Source: Caldifarciminota bacterium | Lineage (GTDB): Bacteria > WOR-3 > Hydrothermia > UBA1063 > CAJXJZ01 | Reading direction: 5' to 3' | Assembly: GCA_027073945.1 (NCBI GenBank) | Contig: JALTEL010000483.1 | Coordinates: 1 to 6,429 of the forward strand | Length of the DNA stretch: 6,429 nt | Shown: positions 1 to 6,359 of the stretch, in pieces | Layout: the number at the start of each line of letters is the position of its first letter | How positions within the stretch are numbered: position 1 is the stretch's first letter | Program-made: the position numbers and the translations under genes | The notes under the pieces: generated by a model | Told to the model about the DNA's origin: nothing | Database searches by the model: none | What the model saw: only the letters and a program-made list of their open reading frames with translations

Positions 1-489
1 TAGAATCTTTATCTCTACGCCCCTTTTTGCTTTGTCAATTAACAATGGGATAAACCTTTCAATCCCATTATAATCCAAGAAAGGGGAACATATGTATATA
101 CTTTCCTCGGCACAATGAAAGATTTTTGAAAAGCCCGATTGAAGAGTTTCAAGAGGGGGGTTGAGTTTTTTAAATGTAGCGGAAAGCCCATATATATTAT
201 ATGGAGGCAAGGTCACGAGAATCTTGGGGAACTCTTCAACAGAAGATTTCTCAATAATTTGCAGGTTAGGAATGCGCAATAAGACCAACTTATCTCCTGT
301 CTGTTTGATAGAACCCACCATCATGAGATAGCGCAAACTTTCCTCTATGAACTCTTTATTTTTCAAGTTTTTCTTGAGAAGTTGTCGTTTTAGTTCCTCT
401 CTACTCATGGGACTTTTGAGCAAAACAAATAGTTCGTTGAAAAACTTCAAATCCTCTTCTGAGACCGATAAACTGACGCCTTCACTCAT
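1..489 (-). CDS. drmC: DISARM protein DrmC, phospholipase-D-like, N-terminal part (C-terminus beyond the window)
   Basis: The gene starts with ATG at 489-487, 1 nt after the drmB stop (493-491), and runs off the left edge after 163 codons. The weak GGGGA upstream suggests translational coupling to drmB. Residues about 10-75 are charged and helical, with a Leu/Ile pattern resembling a winged helix (FNELFVLLKSPMSREELKR... then a short strand pair near TGDKLVLLRIP). From about residue 124 the sequence reads ESIYICSPFLDYNGIERF, then a helix ending in KAKRGVEIKIL at the edge. This is the usual first strand-helix-strand of phospholipase D superfamily proteins (a strand ending in SPF, a helix, then RGV-x-I-x-IL). 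The catalytic HxKxxxxD motif would lie further left and is not visible, so nuclease activity cannot be judged. The drmC assignment rests on this PLD-like start plus the position directly after drmA and drmB. In known DISARM systems DrmC was reported to be dispensable for some protection. The winged-helix call is inference from pattern only. Confidence 0.75.
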   Translation of the reverse strand, partial: MSEGVSLSVSEEDLKFFNELFVLLKSPMSREELKRQLLKKNLKNKEFIEESLRYLMMVGSIKQTGDKLVLLRIPNLQIIEKSSVEEFPKILVTLPPYNIYGLSATFKKLNPPLETLQSGFSKIFHCAEESIYICSPFLDYNGIERFIPLLIDKAKRGVEIKIL

Positions 490-490
490 A

Positions 491-2389
491 TTATCCCCAA
501 TATGATGCCCTGAACCTATGTTCTCCTATAAACACATCCCTGTCTAGTAACTGATTAAATTCTGAACATACATACTCTGGGAGATACATGCAAGAAAAAC
601 AGGCTCCCTTTTCTGAGATACAAGATGGATCAAAATTGCATTCCCTCATACTGAGTTTCATGTCAGTAAACCAATCCTGAATAGAATGATTAAAGACATA
701 TTTGAATCCACCTATGTTGATACTAGATGTTGAGTAGAGGAGGAATGACGCATGATTTACAAATAGCATTTCACTACAGGAATCGCTATCTAATCCAGTA
801 TAAACCGACAGATTGTTCAATAGGGAGTGCGAAAGGGTGTGTATAAGGGTTTTAACCGCTTTATAAGCATTTGTCCCATCCTTTAACTTAAGAAGAAGGG
901 CAATCGCTTCATTTCTGCCAAAAAATTGGCCAAGTTCACCAATCAATTCGTTTCTTTCTAACCACTTACAGACATTGACAGGGTTAAGGGAGATTAGTAG
1001 ACCCTCAGTTTCAAATGTATGGATATAACTAGTCATTTTTTCTTTCTTTTTGTCCCAATTTGGGTTGAAATGAGGGACAAACCCCTCTTCATAAAATTTA
1101 TTTACCCCAGAAATAAGGCCAATGTTTGCAGATATGAGTTTTATGTCCGGAAGATACATTATCTCACCAATTCCCAACTCATTTTTTATGCAGTCATAGT
1201 TTCTCTTTTTCATCTCCTTAAGTGTTTGGTCACCAATGGTTTCTATATAATCAGCATAGGTTATTGAGTTACTGGTTCCAGAATATGTGCCTGCCATCGA
1301 GAAGTAGTCGTTTAGTGCTTCAACATCAACACCAGCATACTCCGCTTTCGTAACTCCAACAACTTCCTCTATCTTATCAACATGGTTTTCAATTTTCCAT
1401 AATATTTCTGATTCCTCCCTTGAAATCCCAGTTTCTTCTTTCTTTTTAATAAAGCGTGCCTTCTTTTGCTTTTGGTTATATGTTTGATAATCCTCAATCA
1501 GGGTGTCGAGATCAACTTCATCTCCATAAAAATCATCTGGTTTGAATCTACCCAAATAGAGCGAAAGCAACAGAAAATCCCTGTCAGAAACTGGTAAATC
1601 TATTTCCTCCATTTTTGGAATATCAATGGAATTAATAACAACTGGGGTATATATGCCTCCTTCCTTTATAGTAAGGGGCTTGAATTTGCTAGGCTTATCG
1701 GATGATATTTTTGTTCCGTTTATTTTATGGTCGCAACTAAACCTAAATATATCAATAGGCTCCTTCTTGCCGTTGTCACTACACTCTCTGCAAACAACTT
1801 TCCAAGTTGCCAATGAATCTTTATCTTTCCATATTAACTTCAAATGGTTCTGTCCATGTTTATCACAATAGTACATATCTAGTGGTCGGATGTTGCCACA
1901 AGTCTCGCAGAACATCAACAAAGAAACCTGTTCGTAACTCCCATCACAGTTATCTCTGCGGCAGTGGTTCGGATCGAAAGAGCTCCATTCATCCTTTGAA
2001 ACTATCCTTAAGTCACCACACTTATCACAGACAAATGTACGAGGATATATCATGTGTTTACCCGTTTTTTCCAATCCCCCCTCTTCTTCTTCTCCACTTA
2101 CAAACTTGTACTTTTTCAAGAGTAAATCATCCTTTCGAGTATTCAGAAGAGGAGCTAAGGTAAGGGCATATTTTTCTATCCTAGAGTTGTACCTTTTTGC
2201 TATATGTCTGAATAGTTTTTCCTTTAGTCGTTCTGGATTATTTAAGTCCAAATTCCCATCTGTTTCAACAGAAACAATCTTATGAGCAAATCTTTCTTTA
2301 TTAAACATTAGATTCCTTGCTACATGGAATACAACACTACTTGAGGGGGTGTCGTGAGAAAAACGCTCTGTTACATCTTCTTTTCGCAT
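491..2389 (-). CDS. drmB: DISARM protein DrmB, DUF1998 domain, zinc-ribbon rich
   Basis: This intact 632-aa protein starts with ATG at 2389-2387. An AGGTGA Shine-Dalgarno overlaps the drmA stop, and the genes are 6 nt apart. The N-terminal third carries metal-binding clusters: CDKC at 121-124 with C143 and C148; CETC at 161-164 with C175 and H178; CREC at 200-203 with C219 and H221. Residues about 300-345 are a charged helical stretch. The C-terminal part has the DUF1998 signature: TLIHTLSHSLL (514-524), NIGGF (558-562), then C584, FDPSC ending at C590, CFSC (597-600), PEYVC (C608) and FNQLLDR (611-617). In DISARM, DrmB binds the DrmA helicase, and the DrmAB complex binds DNA and hydrolyses ATP; the role of DUF1998 itself is not settled. 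DUF1998 also occurs in Druantia-type proteins and other helicases. Here it is a separate protein between a DrmA-like helicase and a PLD-like gene, which is the DISARM layout. Confidence 0.9.
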   Translation of the reverse strand: MRKEDVTERFSHDTPSSSVVFHVARNLMFNKERFAHKIVSVETDGNLDLNNPERLKEKLFRHIAKRYNSRIEKYALTLAPLLNTRKDDLLLKKYKFVSGEEEEGGLEKTGKHMIYPRTFVCDKCGDLRIVSKDEWSSFDPNHCRRDNCDGSYEQVSLLMFCETCGNIRPLDMYYCDKHGQNHLKLIWKDKDSLATWKVVCRECSDNGKKEPIDIFRFSCDHKINGTKISSDKPSKFKPLTIKEGGIYTPVVINSIDIPKMEEIDLPVSDRDFLLLSLYLGRFKPDDFYGDEVDLDTLIEDYQTYNQKQKKARFIKKKEETGISREESEILWKIENHVDKIEEVVGVTKAEYAGVDVEALNDYFSMAGTYSGTSNSITYADYIETIGDQTLKEMKKRNYDCIKNELGIGEIMYLPDIKLISANIGLISGVNKFYEEGFVPHFNPNWDKKKEKMTSYIHTFETEGLLISLNPVNVCKWLERNELIGELGQFFGRNEAIALLLKLKDGTNAYKAVKTLIHTLSHSLLNNLSVYTGLDSDSCSEMLFVNHASFLLYSTSSINIGGFKYVFNHSIQDWFTDMKLSMRECNFDPSCISEKGACFSCMYLPEYVCSEFNQLLDRDVFIGEHRFRASYWG

Positions 2390-2395
2390 ATTTTA

Positions 2396-5300
2396 TCACC
2401 TTGAAATCTTCTTTAACACTTCAATATCCCCAGATATTGGTACGATATGTGTACTGTCTTGAATTCCCCTCATCCCATACTGAGTTTTAAACTCCTGAAT
2501 TGCACTATCTTTTAGAGCATTTGGAAAGAAAGAAACTTTAGATCCTGTATATTTCTCTAGATAGTTGAGCCTTCGTTCAACTTCATCATTTATTCTCTCT
2601 CTGAAAAACTCTGCACCAGGAACAGGAACAAAAGACAAATAACTCTTTTTCAAGAAATCCATAAGTTGCTTTCTGTTGTCAGTATCAGAAAAAACATCTT
2701 TTACATCTTCAACACGGTAAATTGGTCGTTCCAATTTTTCAGAGAAGTAGGTCAATATTGCGGCATTGAATATCGAAGTAAATGTTTGCTTGAATCCCAA
2801 TTCTGCCCAGCGGGACAAGGGCACTGGCTCTACCTTATGCTCTATAATACTGTGGTATTCAAAGAAATTTTGATAGAAACTCAAGTCTCTGGCACGATTG
2901 GGATAGAACCAAACAAACACTATTCCTGGATATTTTCTACCAACTCTGCTTAATGCCTGTATGTATTCAGAAGTGGTTCTGGGGATGCCCTGAAATATCA
3001 TGAAATTCCACTTGTCTATGTCTACACCATGGGAAACTACACTCGTGGAGAATGTGGCAAAAAAGGCCCTATCATCTCTATTTATTATGTATTCAATAAG
3101 TTTTTTAATTTCGTGGAGTTCATTATTTCCAGTAAGGGTAGTTGCAGCAATTTTATTAGTTTTAAGCTTTGAATTCGCTACTGCATTGAGGTAATACTTC
3201 ATTGAATAAACATCTGATTTTTTATTGTGGTATGTCAGCAGATTTTTGTATTTCTTAAGAATATCAGATAATTCTTGTTCAGAAACTCCAAGTTCGTTTT
3301 TGTAATCTTCTATGCTGTTCTCCACCGCACCTATAAACTCTGCCAAGTACCTCAAAGTTAAAAGAGAGGCATACTGATTATCTCTCATATTGGGTTTTAA
3401 GCCCACGAGATACCTTTGATTAAGCTCTCGGTCTCCAATTCGTTCTAACTTGAAAAATATGTCATCCTCACTCCCTTTTCCATTTGGTGAATGCCCTGGA
3501 AAGACATTTATTTCTTTGCCATAAAGATTCTTGATTTGTTCTTTTGCGCCAGTCATCGTAGCAGTCATGCATATATTTTTAACTCTGTTTTCAGTTAACT
3601 CTTCCTGTAGTGTTTCTAAAAGGCTTTCAAAGTGGGAATCTATGGTTCCAAATTCGGCCCGGATTAAATGCATTTCATCTTGTATGACGAGGGTCGGGGC
3701 TGTGCTAAAAGACCTGCTAACATGAGTTCCATTCTTTTTACATAAGCCACTATCGGTTTCTACTTCACAGATGTCTCCGCCGGGTATAAAGCCATGGCCA
3801 TCAGGGCACTCATCAAGGCTTCCACCAAGCAGATTACGAAATCTCCGATTAGAAGATACGCCAGCCAGCTTATCTACAGTACAAACCATGAATGTAGGTA
3901 AAAAGCGATATGTCTCTTCGTCAGTAAAGAATAACTTAAATTCCTCTCCGCAATTTGTACACTTATGAATTATGTATCTCTCCTTTTCTTTGAAGTCTAA
4001 AACAACATCACCATCACAAAACGGGCACTTATCGATTATTGTACCGGGGATGAAATGTCCCTTATCTCTTTCTTTCTTAATTTCATCGATGATGGGTTTT
4101 GTATGTCTAGGAAATTCTTTGGATGACCCGACAAAATAAGAAACGGAAAAATCATGTCCAGCAATACGCTCTTCTTTACGAATTTTTTCAGCCCATATAA
4201 TGATATTTGCGATACGCTGAAGTTGCTGAACGGACAACATACGCAATGGAAACTTTGTTATGGCCGTAATGCCATATTTTTTTCCGGTCAATCGGTCATA
4301 AAAGGCGGCAAAAACAACAATTCCAAAATATGCTTCCGATTTCCCACCTCCAGTCCCAACATGAATTATCTCCGTAATATCTCTTCTCTTTGTTTTGTCA
4401 ACTATGTCTGGTATTAGGGAAACTATGAAAAATATCTGGAAACCTCTCCACCCATCGTATCTACTTGCTTTGTGAAATGTCTTATTAAGGAGTTGAAATG
4501 CTTTTTTGGCTTCAGCAACAGATTCCAAAACCTCTATTCCTTCTCTGAAACGTTTATTTAAACCTTCCATGTGGTCTACATTTTTCTTGTACTCTTTTTC
4601 AGAATACCTTGGATCCTGCTTCCACGACATAACTCTTTCTTCTATGAGTGCCTCCAGCTTTCTAAGTTCTTCAATTCCTTTCTTAGTCTCAAGATTCTCG
4701 AAATTAAACCTTACAGAGTCTATGCTAACTTTAGGGACCAACTTCTTTTGTTCAAAAATGTAGTAATGCTTTGTTTTAATAACTCCTTCATTTTTATTAT
4801 AGTCTGCATGACAATTAAGAGTTCTGGTGAAATTTTCTATACTGTGCTTAGTGGCATCATACGAATACTCGTATTTAAAAGGGCACAAAGAGTGTTTCGA
4901 AACATCTATCTTTAAATTACAGTTAAATAGAAATGTTTCCACCCCCTTTAACTCATCACTGTTGTTTACGAAACTGACAGAAATCATTTTGCAACCTTTA
5001 AAGTCTTCTTTTTTATACTCTATAGTGGCTTTCCACTCTGGAAGTTGGCCAGTCCTTTTCTTCAGCCTCTTTATTTCACTCAAATAACTCTTTTCATCTT
5101 CTAGAAAAGCAGAGTTAATCTTACTCCCACTGATGAGTAAGTTTTCATCTTCTAATATCTTTGATTTGGCCGATGAAAAATCTAACTCCACTTTGTTCTT
5201 TCCTTTTGAGAAGACGACTTCAGGATAATTTATCAGGTCGATTCGTTTCCAAATCTTTGTTAGTTCTACTTTTTCTGGGAGGTGGTTTCCATAATATCCT

Positions 5301-5647
5301 TCAACATGCTTTTTTTGCTCTGCATATGTGGGATAGACCCGATAGTATAGTGAAAAACTTGGAACAACTTTAATTTCCTCTTCTGTCCCTGTGTGTATTA
5401 AGAACTTAACAGTCATACTATTGTTTTTTACACTGCTTATGGTTCGAGCTTTATTTACACTAGTAATTACCGAGTCATCAGAAGAAGAGTAATTTTTACT
5501 CCTATCACCCAAAGTCCCGAGAACTATTAGTTTTGAAGGAAGATCCACCTCAAGTCTCTCCGACTCTTTATGGCTACCTTCCAGTTTGCCTAATATGTCT
5601 TTTATCATCAATTCCGAGAACTTCTCCATTGCTGTGTATTCGCTCAT
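2396..5647 (-). CDS. drmA: DISARM helicase DrmA (SF2-type ATPase)
   Basis: This intact 1083-aa protein starts with ATG at 5647-5645. AAAGGGG (5660-5654) lies 6 nt upstream and favours this start over the Met at residue 7. Residues 1-320 form a long N-terminal region without recognised motifs, and about 320-390 are charged and helical. The helicase core follows: Walker A GTGGGKS (431-437, K436); a motif-Ia-like stretch FPLRMLSVQQLQR (466-478); DExH box DEMH (657-660) within VIQDEMHL; TAT (695-697, motif III); SHGVDID (872-878, motif V); and QALSRVGR (897-904, motif VI). The sequences around Walker A, QQLQR and QDEMHL are typical of DrmA. CPFC (541-544) and C563/C566 form a zinc-ribbon insertion between motifs I and II, and C614, C627 and C636 are further cysteines. 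By family knowledge, DrmA with DrmB forms a DNA-binding ATPase that senses or processes invading phage DNA. It is first in the operon, and no frameshift or missing motif is visible. Confidence 0.92.
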   Translation of the reverse strand: MSEYTAMEKFSELMIKDILGKLEGSHKESERLEVDLPSKLIVLGTLGDRSKNYSSSDDSVITSVNKARTISSVKNNSMTVKFLIHTGTEEEIKVVPSFSLYYRVYPTYAEQKKHVEGYYGNHLPEKVELTKIWKRIDLINYPEVVFSKGKNKVELDFSSAKSKILEDENLLISGSKINSAFLEDEKSYLSEIKRLKKRTGQLPEWKATIEYKKEDFKGCKMISVSFVNNSDELKGVETFLFNCNLKIDVSKHSLCPFKYEYSYDATKHSIENFTRTLNCHADYNKNEGVIKTKHYYIFEQKKLVPKVSIDSVRFNFENLETKKGIEELRKLEALIEERVMSWKQDPRYSEKEYKKNVDHMEGLNKRFREGIEVLESVAEAKKAFQLLNKTFHKASRYDGWRGFQIFFIVSLIPDIVDKTKRRDITEIIHVGTGGGKSEAYFGIVVFAAFYDRLTGKKYGITAITKFPLRMLSVQQLQRIANIIIWAEKIRKEERIAGHDFSVSYFVGSSKEFPRHTKPIIDEIKKERDKGHFIPGTIIDKCPFCDGDVVLDFKEKERYIIHKCTNCGEEFKLFFTDEETYRFLPTFMVCTVDKLAGVSSNRRFRNLLGGSLDECPDGHGFIPGGDICEVETDSGLCKKNGTHVSRSFSTAPTLVIQDEMHLIRAEFGTIDSHFESLLETLQEELTENRVKNICMTATMTGAKEQIKNLYGKEINVFPGHSPNGKGSEDDIFFKLERIGDRELNQRYLVGLKPNMRDNQYASLLTLRYLAEFIGAVENSIEDYKNELGVSEQELSDILKKYKNLLTYHNKKSDVYSMKYYLNAVANSKLKTNKIAATTLTGNNELHEIKKLIEYIINRDDRAFFATFSTSVVSHGVDIDKWNFMIFQGIPRTTSEYIQALSRVGRKYPGIVFVWFYPNRARDLSFYQNFFEYHSIIEHKVEPVPLSRWAELGFKQTFTSIFNAAILTYFSEKLERPIYRVEDVKDVFSDTDNRKQLMDFLKKSYLSFVPVPGAEFFRERINDEVERRLNYLEKYTGSKVSFFPNALKDSAIQEFKTQYGMRGIQDSTHIVPISGDIEVLKKISR

Positions 5648-5653
5648 ACGATT

Positions 5654-5660
5654 CCCCTTT
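5654..5660 (-). promoter_or_regulatory. Shine-Dalgarno sequence of drmA
   Basis: AAAGGGG reads on the minus strand 6 nt before the drmA ATG. It supports the first Met rather than the one at residue 7. This gene has a 5' leader, unlike the leaderless plus-strand gene next to it. A second purine-rich run, GAAGGAT, lies just upstream at 5668-5662. Confidence 0.6.
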
Positions 5661-5725
5661 ATCCTTCAGAGTTTTCGCAGATTAGCAATAAGTTTTTGCG
5701 ATTTATACTCCACGAAGATTATGAG

Positions 5726-5733
5726 ATGCGCAT
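5726..5733. promoter_or_regulatory. Possible operator: palindrome next to the drmA TATA box
   Basis: ATGCGCAT is a perfect 8-bp palindrome that overlaps the downstream end of the drmA TATA box by two bases. A protein bound here would block assembly at the promoter, so it could be an operator. An 8-bp palindrome can also occur by chance, and no second copy was noticed nearby. Confidence 0.2.
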
Positions 5734-5747
5734 ATATAAAGTTTTGT
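5732..5747 (-). promoter_or_regulatory. Archaeal BRE/TATA promoter of the drmABC operon
   Basis: On the minus strand the sequence reads ACAAAAC followed by TTTATATAT, an A-rich BRE (5747-5741) directly next to a strong TATA box (5740-5732). With usual archaeal spacing, transcription would begin near 5710, giving a leader of about 60 nt before drmA. A weaker alternative, GCAAAAACTTATT, lies closer to the gene (about 5699-5687) and would start transcription near 5663. The assignment rests on motif and spacing only. Confidence 0.65.
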
Positions 5748-5770
5748 GGAATAAGCAGTCTTTACATCAT

Positions 5771-5878
5771 TGCAAAACCCTTAAATCCCCCCTCTCCCAT
5801 TCACTCCCATGGCCACTTGGAATATCCGGGTCCTCGATTCCTCATACCGCACGGTAAACGATGCCCTTACCAACGAAC
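5771..5878 (+). repeat. Direct repeat, left copy: promoter plus 5' end of a gene
   Basis: This 108-bp segment matches 6322-6429 at a constant offset of 551 bases. The only differences are C/G at 5859/6410 and T/C at 5868/6419. Similarity begins abruptly at TGCAAAACCC, at the BRE of the promoter, and the sequences just upstream are unrelated. The right end of the repeat cannot be set because the other copy reaches the window edge. It covers a promoter, a CT-rich tract and the first 23 codons of a gene. The pair could be attachment-site copies left by an integrated element, or a segmental duplication. Confidence 0.9.
5774..5786 (+). promoter_or_regulatory. Leaderless-type archaeal promoter, left copy
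   Basis: An A-rich BRE-like AAAACCC precedes a TATA-like TTAAAT (5781-5786). The ATG at 5809 lies about 25 nt from the TATA centre, which is where archaeal transcription normally starts. Only a pyrimidine-rich tract (5787-5808) separates them, with no Shine-Dalgarno, so the transcript would be leaderless. The promoter points away from drmA, whose own promoter starts less than 40 bp to the left, so the two are divergent. Confidence 0.55.
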
Positions 5879-5892
5879 TGTTCGGCCGCTGA
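5809..5892 (+). pseudogene. Truncated 5' end of a duplicated gene (27 codons)
   Basis: The ATG at 5809 opens a frame beginning MATWNIRVLDSSYRT that meets TGA at 5890-5892 after 27 codons (ending ELFGR). The first 23 codons match the gene start at 6360 apart from one Asn/Lys change and one synonymous change. That both copies keep the same frame and promoter supports a real gene start that was cut off here. I do not recognise the protein family. The fragment could still be transcribed and make a 27-aa peptide, but a remnant is more likely. The codons look more GC-rich than those of the drm genes. Confidence 0.6.
5874..5884. repeat. Odd palindrome CGAAC-T-GTTCG at the repeat end
   Basis: This perfect inverted repeat with 5-bp arms and a single central T straddles the last visible base of the duplicated segment. 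CCGAACA recurs at 5924-5930, inverted relative to TGTTCGG at 5879-5885. GGCCGCTG is directly repeated at 5884-5891 and 5910-5917. CCTTACC is directly repeated at 5865-5871 and 5919-5925. Such a cluster of short repeats could mark a recombination junction; no enzyme is visible to support this. Confidence 0.35.
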
Positions 5893-5897
5893 GATGT

Positions 5898-5920
5898 TAT
5901 AAATTTATAGGCCGCTGGCC
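5898..5920. other. AT palindrome and small GC hairpin after the 58-aa ORF
   Basis: TATAAATTTATA (5898-5909) is a perfect 12-bp palindrome. On the minus strand it follows GGCCAGCGGCC (5920-5910), which can fold with a 4-bp stem and 3-base loop directly after the stop codon of the 58-aa ORF. It may help end transcription of that unit, but there is no clear U-tract, so it is a weak terminator candidate at best. Confidence 0.2.
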
Positions 5921-6097
5921 TTACCGAACACTATAATAGTACTCCTCGGTGTAAACTTCCTCTCTTTGTTCTTTAAGTCTGGCATAGGGCAGAGAACTTT
6001 CGTCTATTTTTGCATATTTGCCTTCACGAGTCTGCTTCAGGAATGTCAACAGTGCCTTTTCTTCCTTTTCTCTTGCTTCTTTACTTTTTTCCTCCAT
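5921..6097 (-). CDS. Small charged protein of unknown function (58 aa)
   Basis: The ATG at 6097-6095 is preceded by GGAGG (6109-6105) with 7-nt spacing, the best Shine-Dalgarno in the window, and the frame ends with TAA at 5923-5921. The product starts MEEKSKEAREKEEKALLTFL. It is rich in Glu, Lys and Arg, with a probable N-terminal helix, a middle segment SSLPYARLKEQREEVY, and a Tyr-rich end, EEYYYSVR. No signal peptide, membrane segment or metal site is seen, and I do not recognise the family. It is the second frame in a small minus-strand unit, right after a short, apparently frameshifted ORF whose TAA stop overlaps the start of its Shine-Dalgarno region. Size and charge would suit a small regulator or antitoxin, but nothing in the sequence shows that. 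The strong ribosome site argues that it is translated. Confidence 0.6.
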   Translation of the reverse strand: MEEKSKEAREKEEKALLTFLKQTREGKYAKIDESSLPYARLKEQREEVYTEEYYYSVR

Positions 6098-6100
6098 ATT

Positions 6101-6111
6101 CTCTCCTCCTT
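6101..6111 (-). promoter_or_regulatory. Strong Shine-Dalgarno of the 58-aa ORF
   Basis: AAGGAGGAGAG reads on the minus strand just before the ATG at 6097. It overlaps the TAA stop of the preceding short frame (6112-6110), a layout typical of coupled translation. It fixes the start of the 58-aa ORF. Confidence 0.75.
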
Positions 6112-6213
6112 ATTCAAGAATTATTTTTCGTCCGGTTTCCATCTCAATCTGATTTTTAATCCCTAGCAGGTCTATTTCAAACCCGCAACTGCCAGACTGT
6201 TTGTCTCTAACAT
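6110..6213 (-). pseudogene. Short upstream ORF, apparently frameshifted (~34 codons if restored)
   Basis: The ATG at 6213-6211 opens a frame beginning MLETNSLAVAGLK that stops at TAG (6174-6172) after 13 codons. The reading frame ending at TAA 6112-6110 stays open back to about 6236 but has no ATG, GTG or TTG start except an internal Met near its end. One added base in the GGG run near 6182 would join the two frames into a 34-aa protein ending EMETGRKIILE directly before the Shine-Dalgarno of the next ORF. The start lies about 14 nt from the transcription start expected from the promoter upstream. This could be a one-base loss, a sequencing error, or two unrelated short frames. The family is not recognised. 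Confidence 0.35.
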
Positions 6214-6248
6214 ATTTGTTCTCTACTGTTTTCTCTTATGACGAGCAT

Positions 6249-6264
6249 CTATTTAAGTTTTTTC
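6249..6264 (-). promoter_or_regulatory. Archaeal BRE/TATA promoter of the small minus-strand unit
   Basis: On the minus strand GAAAAAA (6264-6258) precedes CTTAAATAG (6257-6249), a good BRE/TATA pair. The expected start near 6227 would give an mRNA covering both the short frameshifted frame and the 58-aa ORF. The remaining bases from here to the right-hand repeat show no gene. Confidence 0.55.
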
Positions 6265-6324
6265 TAGTTTCTAAGACAAAAAGAAGTAACCGCTCTCTTG
6301 GAAAGAATTCTCAGTGGCATCTGC

Positions 6325-6337
6325 AAAACCCTTAAAT
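6325..6337 (+). promoter_or_regulatory. Leaderless-type archaeal promoter, right copy
   Basis: AAAACCC followed by TTAAAT (6332-6337) lies about 25 nt before the ATG at 6360, with no Shine-Dalgarno between. It is identical to the left copy and would drive the gene that continues past the window. Confidence 0.55.
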
Positions 6338-6359
6338 CCCCCCTCTCCCATTCACTCCC

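Noticed and set aside
1019..5373. Numerous plus-strand frames of 60-120 codons opposite drmB and drmA
   Set aside because: All lie antisense to intact long genes with clear family motifs and have no start signals of their own.
491..5647. Druantia or another DUF1998/helicase system instead of DISARM
   Set aside because: In Druantia the DUF1998 region belongs to a very large helicase protein. Here the helicase and DUF1998 protein are separate, the helicase has DrmA-like motif surroundings, and a PLD-like gene follows.
5586..5936. Open 116-codon plus-strand frame across the junction
   Set aside because: It overlaps the start of drmA on the opposite strand and runs through the repeat in a different frame from the duplicated gene start. 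It has no promoter or ribosome site of its own and is a chance frame.
5966..6166. Plus-strand 66-codon frame rich in Phe and Leu, resembling a membrane peptide
   Set aside because: It is the antisense of the Glu/Lys-rich 58-aa ORF, whose complement naturally yields Phe/Leu codons. The minus-strand frame has the strong Shine-Dalgarno.
6253..6264. Plus-strand T-rich run (AAGTTTTTTCTAG) as a transcription terminator
   Set aside because: No plus-strand gene ends here. On the other strand the same bases form the BRE/TATA of the small unit, which explains them better.
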